Positions 36,704 to 48,146 of a stretch of 64,000 bases of DNA are shown one piece after another (position 1 is the stretch's first letter; each line of letters begins with the position of its first letter). Under the pieces are notes generated by a model. That model was given only the letters and a program-made list of their open reading frames with translations. It ran no database searches and was not told where the DNA came from. Origin of the DNA: Clitopilus passeckerianus. Its lineage: Eukaryota; Basidiomycota; Agaricomycetes; Agaricales; Entolomataceae. Location of the stretch: assembly GCA_944990035.1 (NCBI GenBank), contig CALYLX010000095.1, positions 101,515-165,514 of the forward strand, read 5' to 3'. Both the position numbers and the translations under genes were made by a program.

Positions 36704-37428
36704 ATGCCTTCTGGGCTGATAAAAATACTATGCATACTACTCATGTATTGGGCATGGCATACCTCCTATACGGCCCCCCATCGAATCAACAAAAGTGAAC
36801 GAACGTACCAGCTCAACTGGACGGAGAGATGGATTGGGCCCGCCCTGCGGCAGGGCCTCCTAATAAAGGTATTCCTCATGTCCATGCTATTCACGTACCA
36901 AGATAACTAGACGTACAGAAGGGTCCATACTGTGTTATCAGCCTCGTCGAAATCATAGCCATCATCCGGGGGAAGCCTAAGACGATCAGCACCAGCCTAA
37001 ACGTCCAATCCGCACTCGGCTACGCCTTATGCCTCTTAGGAGGCTTGCTCAGAAAGTACAGCTTCAAAACACTAGGCAGAAACTTTACGTTTGACCTGAT
37101 GATCAGAGAGAACCATACCCTCATCACCGAAGGCCTTTACGGCTACGTGCGCCACCCATCCTACCTTGCACTCCACTTCCTTCACATTGGAGTTGCCCTC
37201 TGGCAGACGTCACCAGGATCCTGGTTCAGGGAGTCAGGAATATTCAATAGCGTCTCGCTGGCATCTCTGTGTATTGTAGCATTTATATGGTTGATGATAC
37301 ATATCCTAGTTATGTTGTACTTTGGAAGGATTCCAGACGAGGAGAGGGTTTTGAAAGCTCATTTTGGGAAGGAATGGGAGGAATATACGAAGAGGGTTCA
37401 ATATGCTGTGTTGCCTGGAGTATATTGA
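36704..37428 (+). CDS. Isoprenylcysteine carboxyl methyltransferase-like protein, copy 2
   Basis: Exons 36704-36868 and 36919-37428 give 224 residues. It has the same layout as the upstream copy: GLLRKYSFKTLGRNFTFDLM, ENHTLITEGLYGYVRHPSYL, WQTSPGSWFRE and RVLKAHFGKEWEEYTKRVQY. Catalytic-region residues (RHPSY, EHF/AHFG, EW) are all kept, so both look functional. By eye the two are clearly related but far from identical, so the tandem duplication is old. Acts on a methyl transfer to a membrane-bound prenylated substrate, by family knowledge. The SDR gene that follows is convergent, ending only about 50 bp away. Confidence 0.88.
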
Positions 37429-37480
37429 CGGATTTGATATAACATACGGTCATCGCGGAATCTTTGAGAATTCAGTATGT

Positions 37481-38571
37481 TTACCAGGCTCGATGGCCAC
37501 CGTCGACGATAATGCTGAAAATATTGAGCATTGTAGACATGGAAACCGAAACAGATACTCACTCGCTTCCTGTACAAAACGTTGATGCAGAGCTCGCAAG
37601 CCAAAGAACAACGCCTGTTAGCTCATGTGGACGTCCGAGTCTGCCAAGAGGGTTTTGAGAGGACCATTCCTCCGTTAGATTAGGATGGGAGTCCAGGAAT
37701 TGTTGTGTCATCCTGGATGACCCATTGTTGAGCAAACGTTTGCATGAGGATCCAAATTACGCACTGCGTATAGATATACCCAGGACTAATGGTGTTGACA
37801 CGTATGCCTTTCGGACCAAGCTCGCATGCCATCGAGCGTGCCATCTGCACCACAGCGGATTTGCTAGTGTTGTAAGCCACCCAGTGCTGGTCCTAGGTAA
37901 TAGAATTGAGTTGGAGGAGTGATTCTGCCTTTGATAAATGGGCAATTCTTACCTTATTCGCGATACCGCCGCTCATACTTGCAGTCATAATGATACTGCC
38001 TTTGTTCTCTAGTCGCGCCATTTGTCGCCCAGCTGCTTGTGCAGTGTAAAAGACCCCATCTACATTGACGTCAATGATCTATAGACCAGCGCCTTGTCAG
38101 TAGCATTCCTGTGGCCGAGCGGGTACAAACCTTCCTGAAGTCCTTCGCAGGATAGTCCAAGCACTCTGCACCAGCCAGGATACCAGCGTTGGCCACGCAG
38201 ATATCAAGCCTTCCCTCTTTCTTTGCAATCTCTTCAACTAGCTTCCACATCCCCTCCTGGCTTGTAACATCTCCACTCCTATATTCCAAGCGTCCCTTCT
38301 TCGTATGTTCTTCAGAGAATAAACCGGGTAACTTGTTCGCATATTCTTGGACTTTCAGCCAAACTTGGTTCGGTTCGGCGGGTAAGTCGATGCAGTAGAC
38401 GATAGCGCCAGCTTCTGCCATGGCAAGGGCCATTTCTAAACCAATCCCTCGCTGAGCGCCGGTGACGATGGCGACATGGTCAACGAGATGGAATTGGGTA
38501 AGTGCAGTTCGGACGGGCGATGAGGCGGCGAGAGCTGCTGCAACTCCTACGAGGGGTTCCTTGGGAGACAT
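37481..38571 (-). CDS. Short-chain dehydrogenase/reductase
   Basis: Exons 38571-38131, 38078-37953, 37892-37765, 37712-37563 and 37514-37481 give 292 residues. Classical SDR features: the nucleotide-binding VTGAQRGIGLEMALAMAEAG, CVANAGIL, the IIMTASMSG serine and the catalytic YNTSK (YxxxK), then GIRVNTISPGYIYTQ. The C-terminus IIVDGGHRAW is typical of the mannitol dehydrogenase/sorbose reductase-like and 3-oxoacyl reductase-like group. It reduces or oxidises a carbonyl/alcohol with NAD(P)(H); the substrate is not evident. Acidic residue after the second beta strand (YCIDLPAE) favours NAD(H) over NADP(H), a general rule rather than proof. Cytosolic, no signal peptide. Confidence 0.9.
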
Positions 38572-39182
38572 GGGTGCTCTGGTTGGATAGACTTGGCCAT
38601 TGGAGTCAGATGTTTAAGAACGCAAAGCGTGAGATACCAAGGTGGTCGAAAATGGACATGACGAAGATGATCGAGAGAATCGAGAGGTGCCGCGGGCAAG
38701 GGATTACGTCGAATGATAACGTTCACGTCGTCGGTGTGGGTACGATTCCGTGCAGTAGCTCCTTCTCTCGAGTTAGGAAGTCATCACAGAACTCGCAAGT
38801 TGCTTTCCAGTGAATTGAATCAGTCTCTCAGTGCCATTCAGCAGTTGGGCCAACTAGAATTCCCTGAACCAAAAAACAAATCGGGAAGAGCTCGGCGCTC
38901 AGAAGCAGACCGGGGCTCGATGATGACGAAAAGAAGGAGGGCGCTTGTGATCAGCCAGCTGACAATGATGTGGATTGGATATTTCCGCGTTTTGAACGCC
39001 ATCAATCGCGGCGAGGGCTGTGGCCTGGCTCAAGGATATAGAATATGGGAACGAGAGTCTAAGTGTATAGAAGACTAGAAATACGTGTTAGAACAAATAA
39101 TTACAGGATTTTCTTCCAGTCGTACTGCGATAAGAACAAAGGACGTTTTCAGAGCAGATCTACTGTTACAAGCGGGAAAAGT
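38572..39182. other. Intergenic spacer
   Basis: Upstream of the SDR gene and downstream of TSR3. Plus-strand open frames at 38502-38813 and 38713-39078 have no splice support or motif. Confidence 0.35.
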
Positions 39183-40428
39183 TTAACGCCTCAGGGGCCC
39201 GGCGTCCTCCTCTTCAGACTCTTCTTCTTCTGAGTGAGATTGGGTGGGTGTATCGTCGTCTTCGTCGCTCGATAGTTGATGATTTGGATTCCGAACAAGG
39301 AGATCTTCCGGCTCATCGTCATCAACATCTATTAAACTAGTCAGCATCTAGCGGAGGTCAAGAAGTAGCTATGTACCTTTTTTTCTTCGAGACTCCTCGT
39401 AATTTCGTTCGAGATCTTCCATGATCTTGTCCTGCATGGAGCTGATCTCTGCTGCAGTCGTGCAGGTTTTATATTGCTTGAGATATGGCCTAGAGGGTAG
39501 CCAGCTATCAAGCTCTCCACGTAATCAAAGAAACATGCGACATACTCGTTGACTTTCCAGAACGAACCTCCCCAACCAAAACCACTGAGCAACTTTTCTG
39601 CATAGGCGTCAAAGCCTGTGATGTAGAATGCTGCAGCAAGTGCCTCCACGCAATTCAGTCGCCAGGGTTTGCCGTAATTCGTCGGATTGGTGGCCATAAG
39701 GTACGGAACTATGATGCATTTATCAAGATCAACGAGAGGGTGAAAGGCTAACTGCACATACGTAGCCGTTCATGTGGACTTGCGATCTTGTTGAATGGGA
39801 CTTCATCCAACTTTGCCCAAGAGCATTCCACGACGGCTAGGCCTCCAACCAGCACAATTTCTCGATCGGATGGGCTAATAATCTGTGTACCCTTTGGCCT
39901 GTATTGACAAAGTCAGCCAAGAGTTAAAGGAATGTAATCAAATTCATACGAAACAACAATACCTCGAAATCGTGAGCCAACTTTCAGCTCTTTGATCAAA
40001 CCCAGCCTCGAAAGCTTCTTCCCTGAACATCGTCTGGGGTCACAGTGATCAAAGTCCTATCACAAATTGCATATGAGGTCGACATAGAAAGCATTGGTAG
40101 ATGATGGTTCTCACCCACATTGCAACTGGGACGTCAATCTTGACTTCGCTTTCTGTGGTAGATGGGATGAGTGTTGAATAGAAGGACTTTGACAAGATGT
40201 TCTACCTGATATTTCTTCCTCTGAACCTTCCTCACCTTGTACTGCTTCCACCTCATCGACAGCGCTGTCAGGCCTCACTTCATCGAGGTCAATATCCCTC
40301 AACCGCCTCGCCAGTGCTCCCGTCCCTTTCTGTGATCGGCCTCTTCCAGCCCCGCGGCTGGACCCCCTTCCTCTTCCTCTACCCCTAGTAGCGGGTCTTG
40401 GGCCGTCTTCAGAGTTCTTCCTGCCCAT
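39183..40428 (-). CDS. tsr3: 18S rRNA aminocarboxypropyltransferase
   Basis: Seven exons, 40428-40206, 40152-40115, 40056-39950, 39898-39762, 39708-39546, 39489-39377 and 39328-39183, give 308 residues. After a Gly/Arg-rich leader (RGRGRGRGSSRGAGRGR) comes the catalytic domain: VPVAMWDFDHCDPRRCSGKK, VGGLAVVECSWAKLDEVPF, then LMATNPTNYGKPWRLNCVEA and SGFGWGGSFWKVN. It transfers the 3-amino-3-carboxypropyl group from SAM to the hypermodified pseudouridine of helix 31 in 18S rRNA, late in 40S assembly. An acidic C-tail (SEEEESEEEDAG) is typical. All phases match. Start codon is 207 bp from that of mL41 on the other strand. Confidence 0.95.
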
Positions 40429-40635
40429 AGCCGTGGATTTTCCGGGATCGGTGCTCGTAGAAAGTTATGGGTCAAGATCAAGGGTAGACCTGTGAGAAAC
40501 ACCTTCCACTTTCGACTTATGACTAATCCCGGTTCCCGAGCCGACTTGACGGTTTTCTCTTTCCCTCGGCTCGACGAATAACGCTGGTGCTGGCTGAGCT
40601 GGACAACGAAGGCGTCAATACTCTAAGCTAAAGTC
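40429..40635. promoter_or_regulatory. Bidirectional promoter, TSR3 / mL41
   Basis: 207 bp between the two divergent ATGs. Both genes serve ribosome production (cytosolic 40S maturation and mitochondrial 54S), so shared control is plausible. No TATA box is seen. Confidence 0.6.
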
Positions 40636-41389
40636 ATGTTTGCTACACTTGCTCGGATGTCAAAGGCCTCGAGGCGGCCACTGTCAGCTAAGAGGGCCAA
40701 TAAGGATTATTACAAAGGTGTGTGACATTATTTCTATGGCAATGACTGCAAGAGCTCATGGATTGTCGGTGGTTTTTGTGAACAGGCAACAGGCAGGCTT
40801 TTCTGCCCGGAGGACATCGTACTGGTGCACCAGGAAAGCATGTCATACGTGGCAAGGCAAAGTACAGACTTGACGACGAGAAAGTTCGTGTATTTGTTGC
40901 ACCTCCGATAGAGGAAATCAACAACACTCCTGTGAGTTCCTACTGCAGGCATTAGCCCCAAGAGTCATTCTTGAATTCCTATTCATGACTGGCTTGGGTT
41001 GGGCTGCTTGCAACATCTACCTTGCCCCTTGCCATGCTAACACCTCTTATTGCTGCAGCTCAAACCGTATGTCTCCCTTGAAGCCCGGTATGACAAGGAA
41101 GAACGCAAAGTCTTCCCGAAATTCGACGGAACTCTGGGCATGACACCCCAGTATTACTTAAAAATGGCACGGAGACATGCCGCCCAAAATGAAGCCGCTA
41201 TAAGTAGCACACCTTCCATTGACTCTCCCTCAGGTTCGTTCTAGCCTCTCTTTATGGACCCTATTCTCCTTACTGACCGCCACCACCCTTCTAGAAGGTA
41301 GCAAACCAAGGGTGCTAGAAGTTCTAGCGAGCGGTACGGAAGCGGAGAGTAAAGTGGTCGCCGAGAAGCAGGAGGTGGTGAGGACATGA
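40636..41389 (+). CDS. mrpl27: Mitochondrial large ribosomal subunit protein mL41 (MRPL27 in yeast)
   Basis: Four exons, 40636-40717, 40786-40931, 41059-41233 and 41295-41389, give 165 residues. A basic leader MFATLARMSKASRRPLSAKR acts as mitochondrial presequence, followed by the family core NKDYYKGNRQAFLPGGHRTG, then APGKHVIRGKAKYRLDDEKV and VFVAPPIEEINNTPLKPYV. The protein is a component of the mitochondrial large subunit, specific to mitoribosomes. The C-terminal extension (from about residue 110) is Ser/Glu-rich and less conserved. Splice phases all agree. Confidence 0.92.
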
Positions 41390-42483
41390 GGGCTTTAATC
41401 GGGTGTCAATCATACCTTATCCCATGCTATTTCGTTTGGACCTCATACACGCGTAAAAGGTGTGTTTTGTTCTCTGGTGACATCCTCCGTCTTCCTCCCC
41501 TCCTTGCGGTAACATGCGGCTGACATCTGAATAGTTTTTTGCTTCTAGATTTTTGTATCATATGCCTAATACACCTCGTCACTTCTCTGTCATCACCCTC
41601 GGTGCCAATACAAGCAATTTCAGCTCGACGGACTGTTGCACACAAAGATACAACATAAGGTTTGCGGTCGCATTGCCTCAGGCAACGTCGATCACCGATG
41701 ATCATTCACGGGATGCCGTTGTTGCCCCTCGGGCATGTGCTCTCTGTATGAGCCTTCTCCCGAGGTCGTGATGCACCTGCTCGCGAGATAGACAAGCTGT
41801 GCACGTATATGAGGCTTGGCCTGCCAGGCGTGCCCGTTTGGCCAGACCTATTCTTCATTGGCGAAATTCTCAACCCCGCCACCGTCTCTGCTTCAATATT
41901 GATCCTTCCGTGCGCACGGCGCCTAGTTCCCCTGGCCGAGAATGCGGTCAATGCATGTTCTATATGTCCTTCTTTTCAGCTGATTCTCGTTATGGTCGCC
42001 CAGGCCGGCGCTATTCAGCCACAGAACCTTCGACATGCTTCTTCCAAACACCCCTCATTCCTATGGCGTTGAATGGAATGTCACAACATGGAAGTTTCCG
42101 ACCACGTAGTGAAAGAACCCATTGAAATATTTTCCCTGGAATCTCAAAAATGGTAATGGATGGGTTTTTGACTCATGTGGCGCTTCTTTAGAATTGGGCA
42201 ATGTGGGTCCTTACTCGACTGACGTAGTCGCCGTGTCATAGCTTGTCACTCGTCCTCGCACCCCGTTTCGGATCGGAAACGAACCTTCCATCCCTGCAGA
42301 CTTGCTTCTCGCTTTACGAGAGCTTTTGAGACTCTTCTTCGTGTGAGAGTGCACATAACTCGTCACTCCGTTCCCGTATCTGACGGAAATGCAGGGTCAA
42401 ACCCAAATGAAAATTTCACTTACAAAGTAGGTAATTGTCGATGTACATAAGCCGCCGGCTTTCTCCCACTTGGGATCACGCAT
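41390..42483. other. Gene-poor stretch
   Basis: Several overlapping open frames at 41553-42125 on both strands, none with splice continuity or a motif I recognise. No feature supported. Confidence 0.3.
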
Positions 42484-42998
42484 CTATCCATGCACCTCGT
42501 TTCCGACGAGATGCACTGCTGATGCCCGGATGAGTGAAATGTGTTGGAACGAGGGCCAAGAAGGCAGAAGAGTCTGGAGACCCTCATGCTCGCTCTCAAT
42601 GTGTGCGATCGCATCGATGATTTCGAGTATGGATGTGCAGAAAGCATTTGCGGCCTTGTATGGAATCACACCTTCCTCATACCGGTCCGTTTCGGGAGGT
42701 TCCCTTTCATTCGAGCCTTTCAATGAGACTCGGCCTCAGGCTTATACCTCCGCTCATCGGAGCTCCGACAAAAGGCTGTTGGAGGGGGAAATACCAGATT
42801 TGTCGTCTCCAGGAAGTACGGTCCGTTTCTCCCTTTGACTGAATTGTCCACAAGCAGGGACGGTGTCCACCAGGCAGTCCGCCGATATCTTGCACGGCGT
42901 TCGTCGAGGAGAAATGCAAATTGTCCCTGCTGCCCTCCAAGGACCTGTGCTTCGATCTCGGTCCCATATGGTTCAATACATACCGCCGCATTGTTGGA
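42484..42998 (-). pseudogene. Orphan coding stretch with a frame break
   Basis: A minus-strand segment that opens after a TAG acceptor at 42999-43001 and has no ATG of its own. It reads SNNAAVCIEPYGTEIEAQVL, QFAFLLDERRARYRRTAWWT, then RNGPYFLETTNLVFPP. Near 42722-42727 that frame meets a stop, and the sequence goes on in the next frame as ERE, EEGVIPYKAANAF, and SILEIIDAIAHIESEHEG, with a stop at 42484-42486. One extra T in the CATTG there would join the two. Amino acid usage looks like a real protein, but I recognise no domain. Upstream exons are not clear. It could be a decayed gene or one with a consensus error. Confidence 0.4.
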
Positions 42999-44827
42999 CT
43001 ACGGCGACCAAAGTACAAGTGTTTCATGATAAAGACCGGTGAAAAATAACGAAAACTTCTTTGAGCAGTGGGGAGCAAAAAACCTTGCAAAGACCCTGAT
43101 TAAACTGGCTGCGCAGTTTTGTATAACAAACCTTCCAGCCCTGGCGACCATTTATGGAGAGCAAGGTCGTCGAGTCGCAATAGTGAGGGTGCAAGGGTTT
43201 GGAATACCGGTTTGATTACCGCGATCAATCTGCCTAATTTACCGACGGCGAAGAGAATTTTAAACACCGAGAGCGGCGCTTGAAAATGCCTCCTGTCGAT
43301 TTTAATCCTGTGTTGACATCGGATAGACGCCTTACCAAGATATCTGTCAGATCTGTCAGAAGATGACAGCTGAATCTCGACTGTATTTTTTTATTTATTT
43401 TCCTTTGGTGCATAGCCGGGAGACCGGAGCGCCCGCTTCTCAGCCGATTCTCTCCCTGTCCCTTGAATCAGTTACGCGGGTTGACAAGCATATGTAGGAG
43501 GGAAGGCGGAGAGTGCGTGCCGAAGGGACTGCTTGGTGGTCAATCGGGTATTTCGGACTCTATAACAATGTTTAAAAGGTAGGGTCGCCTGGTGTAGCAG
43601 ACAAGCCGACAATCAGAAGGCCTGCCTTGCGATGGCCTCGTGATCATTTTGGGGGAGCGAGGTTGAACGACACACGATGTATGCAGAGGACAGGTTTGGG
43701 ATAGTTTTGTCCTCCGAATGCAAATCAATAGTTACAGATATCAAATACTCATTAAGAAGCATCAACCAAATCAGGCAGAAAGACGTATGGGTTACAAAGT
43801 TGGCAGATGGGACCGGCTGCATGGCCTGACCTAGTCAATCTAGATCGCTATTGAACGGCGGTTTGGATGATGGGGACTGAAGGGAAGCGCCTATGGATCG
43901 AACATTTATTCAGTGAAGCGCCTGAGGGAATCATTTCCGGGTGACGGAGAGAAAGCTCCGAGAAGTCAATCCCACATACAACTGTACGCGGGTTGATAGG
44001 ATGTTGGCAGACAGCCATGAGAAACTGAGTGAACTTGCATCACCTCGATTGTTACCGCAATCAGTAGTTCTCTGCTCACGGGTCCAGTAAGCTGTTCGTG
44101 GTGATGATCGATCGTGGGATAAAGATGAGCTCTGGAATGGTGCAAATCTTTGGAATATTCGTCAGAAATCAATGCCTTCAAGTTCGTCCACGAAGATCAT
44201 GGTGGTTTGAACACTCTCGCGTGTGAGTTGGCACCCCTAAGGATCTACTTCAGGATCCTGCTTCAGGCTCGGATGACCCGAGAAGTTCGCCGTGGTGGAA
44301 GATTCCCACATCCAAATCCACCCGTTTCGACATCGATGTCATTGTATTTTGGGTTAAATCATACCGCCGTAAGCGCATGATGACACCCCTTTCAGGGTCC
44401 ATTGTTCAGTATCTGTGAGGAGTTCCATGGTGATAAGCAACGAACCCAAGAGAAAATAGCCATTCGCCACAGAAAGAAACACGGTATTCTAGATCACCAG
44501 ATCTTCTACCAAGGCAACATTCAGGTCCCAAAAAAGTGGGTACACGCACAATCAGATGAGCGGTCAGTTGAGAGTTTTGATGAATGTGGAGTAAGGTTTG
44601 GTTATAACCGGCAATCCAAATGATCGCCCGGATTAGGGCGTCTAGGGAATCGAAGACCTGTCAAATTGGACAGCACACAAGGTACACAGCAATCGAGGGG
44701 GTCTCACACTAACGGTAAGCCAAGTAACTCCGCGAGACTCGTTAGACAACACGGGAACTCCAGTGCGACGACGGGTTTTCATAACCTAATCGGTCAATCT
44801 CTCCGGAACAATTTCTGTGCGTTTTCT
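42999..44827. other. Gene-poor stretch
   Basis: About 1.8 kb with only short open frames, such as 43966-44181 (-) and 44150-44380 (+), none convincing. The right end contains the TUP1 promoter. Confidence 0.3.
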
Positions 44828-44835
44828 TATATAAA
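44828..44835 (+). promoter_or_regulatory. TATA box upstream of TUP1
   Basis: TATATAAA 87 nt upstream of the ATG at 44915. Confidence 0.45.
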
Positions 44836-44914
44836 CCAACGCAATCCATCAACTCCAGCCTTTTTCCCTTCACCACCGCTTGGCCCTCGCACTCTATAAT
44901 TGTCACTTTAAAGC

Positions 44915-47307
44915 ATGTCTGCCAATGGTGCCTATAATGTATGTCCTGACATTCTGCTACCCTGAATCGACGACGCCCACGCCCGTCATTCATACTCGTA
45001 CCCACGTGGCTTTCAGTACTAACTTTTCCTTTCAGCATAGGACGGTGCCCAACAGCAGGGGAATACGATTTAGTGAGGCTGTAGACGTTGTTAAGCGCGA
45101 GTTCGAGCTCCTTTCCAATGAACGAGACGACCTTAGGGCTCAGACAGAAGAATATGAATCACGAAGTAGGTGGCCCTTCCCTTGTCTCTTTGTCTCCTAC
45201 TCACCAAGTTGGCAGTGAAACTACAGCTCAACGACATCAACGCCGTACGCCGCTCACTCACGGAGCTCGAGAACAAGCAATCAGCCCTACGTTCACAATA
45301 TGAAGGGAGATACGTCGACTTCGCTCGGAACTCACAACGTTGACTCGCCCTGCCTCGCACGGCCCACCAGGCATACCTGGTTTCAATCCCCTGACAACTC
45401 CTCGGCTTGGACCTGCGCCACCCCTCACCCAGGTGTAGCCGAGGGTTATGGTCCAGGTGCAGGCGCTCGCGACCCCAGAGGCGCCACCGCCACCGCCCTC
45501 ATAGATCGAGGGAAAGACAGCCGGGATAAGCCTCGGGGGCTCACACCACCTGATAGCGAAAATGAATGGGAGAGGAGGCAGAAGGTGGTTCGGGAGAGGG
45601 CGAATAGCTTTAGAGATAATGACAGACTGGTGGATACGAGAGATGCGAAGAGACTGAAGTCTGACAGTGGTGTGTAGTACCTTCGTTTATTGTATTTCAG
45701 TGGGCGCTCATGCTTTTTATAGGAACACCATATTCTGGGCCGGCCACGATTCCCTCGAGAGAACAGCCTCGAGAAGCTTCATCTTCGAGAGGAGACTATC
45801 AAGTTACTCTTCCACCAATCAATACGAACCTTTCTGGCCCAGCCACTGGCAGCCCACATCGACCACCACAAATCCATATTCCCGGTTCAGTACCCCTCCT
45901 GTAGAAGACCTCAACTTACAGTCGGTGGGACCAGAGTACAGGAAAGAAGCTAGCGACTGGTTCGTTGTCTTCAACCCGAGGGTCAAGAGGTCGTTGGACA
46001 TCAATTTGATGCATAACTTGATGCATTCGAGGTGAGCCTTCTCTGGCTTTCATTAATGCTCTTCCTCTAAGCTTTTCGATCTAGCGTTGTGTGCTGCGTC
46101 CAGTTCTCCTCGGATGGCAAGTATCTTGCCACAGGCTGCAACCGTACTGCGCAAATTTTCGACGTCAAGACTGGTAACAAAATCACGTAAGTACTCAATT
46201 CCTTTCTCGAAAGAGCTAGTACTAACGAAACCTCAGTGTTCTCGACGATCCTACAGTCGGTCAGGGCGGTGATCTGTACATCCGCAGTGTGCGTTTTAGT
46301 CCAGATGGCAAGCTTCTCGCTACTGGCGCAGAAGATAGGGTGATCAGGGTACGTTTATATCTTCATGGCTTCCTCGCCACTATCTCACCTTCCACCCCCT
46401 TAGATTTGGGACATCCAGAAGAAACACATCATCACAACCTTCGACGGCCATCAGCAGGAGATATACTCCCTTGACTTCTCCTCGTCAGGCCATATTCTTG
46501 CCTCGGGCTCAGGGGACCGTACCGCCAGAATCTGGAATATCAAAGACGGATCCTGCAAAGTCCTAACTATCACCGATTCCGATGAGGGCCTCAATCCTAA
46601 TAACCCCTCCGGCGCGGCAGGGGGCGCAGATGCAGGAGTTACATCAGTCGCGATCTCTCCGGATGGGCGGTACGTCGCTGCGGGGTCGCTGGACACCATT
46701 GTCCGGATATGGGATGTCATCACGGGCAAGCTGGTCGAGAGACTTGTTGGTCACAAGGATAGTGTGTATAGCGTTGGGTTCACCCCAGACGGAAGGGGGT
46801 TGGTCAGCGGAAGCTTGGACAAGACGTTGAAGTACTGGGATGTCAGCGGATTGGTCGTGGATGCAGGACGAGGAAAGAGGGACAGCTTAGATGTGGGCAA
46901 GAAGTTTGGCAGTGGCAGTTCGTCGCCTTGTGTGATGGATTTCGCTGGACATAAAGACTATGTCCTGAGCGTTGCGGTCTCCAAGGACGGCCACTGGGTC
47001 GTTTCAGGATCAAAGGACCGATGTGTACAGTTCTGGGACTCGAGGAACGCCGCGCTCCAGTTCATGCTCCAAGGCCACAAAAATTCAGGTTTGTTCATCG
47101 GCTTATCTACGCGCGTGTTCCCTCGACTAAACCTCGCTTGACTAGTCATTTCACTCGACATTAACTCTGCTGGGATGCAACCTGGGAATGGGATCTTGGC
47201 TACGGGAAGTGGTGACAACTTGGCGCGCATCTGTAAGTGCTACCCATTGGTCATTTGCCACCCCCTTATTGACGTTCATGACTGCAGGGCAATACAACGT
47301 GATATAG
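44915..47307 (+). CDS. tup1: Transcriptional co-repressor TUP1, N-terminal region with frame breaks
   Basis: Exons 44915-44938, 45036-45165, 45216-45669, 45723-46031, 46085-46186, 46237-46348, 46404-47088, 47146-47232 and 47288-47307. The N-terminal tetramerisation coiled coil is clear ([40 protein letters not shown]). A Pro/Gly-rich linker follows, then seven WD40 blades, for example [55 protein letters not shown] and [20 protein letters not shown]. With Ssn6/Cyc8 it represses many gene sets by recruiting deacetylases. Reading the conserved parts together needs three single-base losses, near 45302, near 45431 and between about 45770 and 45895. The WD40 half is unbroken, so sequencing error is likelier than a dead gene. 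Confidence 0.9.
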
Positions 47308-48146
47308 GCGCAGTGCCCACGTTCCCCGTCATTTTCATCATCCATTTACTTGCACAGCTTCATGTACGAAAGAACCACTCTTTTACGATTCACATCTCAT
47401 ATAGTACTATGAGTATTTATTAAATGGCATAAGTAACCATGTATACTAGTATATACACATCCTCGCTTTCTTTGCTGCATGTTGCACGATTATCCAAGCT
47501 CCCACTCATGACATTGCCATACCCTTTACTATACCCTTTTGAATAACCTTCGATCCTGTCCCCGTATTAACAAAGATTTGAATTACACAGTCCCACAACC
47601 TGCCGAGCTCCTATAGAGGCGCACAACCTGCCGTCTGAGGGTGCATTTCCAACCTCCATCACTAGTATACAGAGGTCAGCCGACCTCCGGCGATAAGGGA
47701 AAGTTGGAGCGTGGTGGTCCCTTATTGCTATACTCTGAAGCGCTTGTACCTTAACCTGCAGTCCGGCCAAGGTAGCCTGTCGGGTCAGAGAGCACGAGAC
47801 GAGTTTCAAAGGCACTCAGACACTAGGTTCACAACCGAGATAATGTGCTTCCATTCCCCATTATCCAATTCAATCGGTTACAGAGGAAGTCCTCGAGTGC
47901 CGCAATTATGCGACTGAATATAGCTGAGGCCACATGCGGGGCTGAATGGGGTTTACTCGATCTTTGCCTAGAATAGCTGATAATGAATCCAATATAGGTT
48001 GAACCAACTACAGAGGGCTAGGCCTAAATAATATACATACAACTCGACATATAGATACATAGATCTCGAACCGGATACAGAATTTGTTACACTAGAAGTC
48101 CATTCATTTCCGGATTCTTAGAGAGAAACTACTCCCTGATGTCGAC
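47308..48146. other. Convergent intergenic spacer
   Basis: 0.84 kb between the 3' ends of TUP1 and the alpha-galactosidase gene. Nothing supported. Confidence 0.35.

Noticed and set aside
45430..45502. An intron in TUP1 from GTGTAG at 45433 to ATAG near 45509 instead of a frameshift
   Set aside because: Splice sites exist, but the join still leaves the following charged segment out of frame, so a base would be missing anyway.
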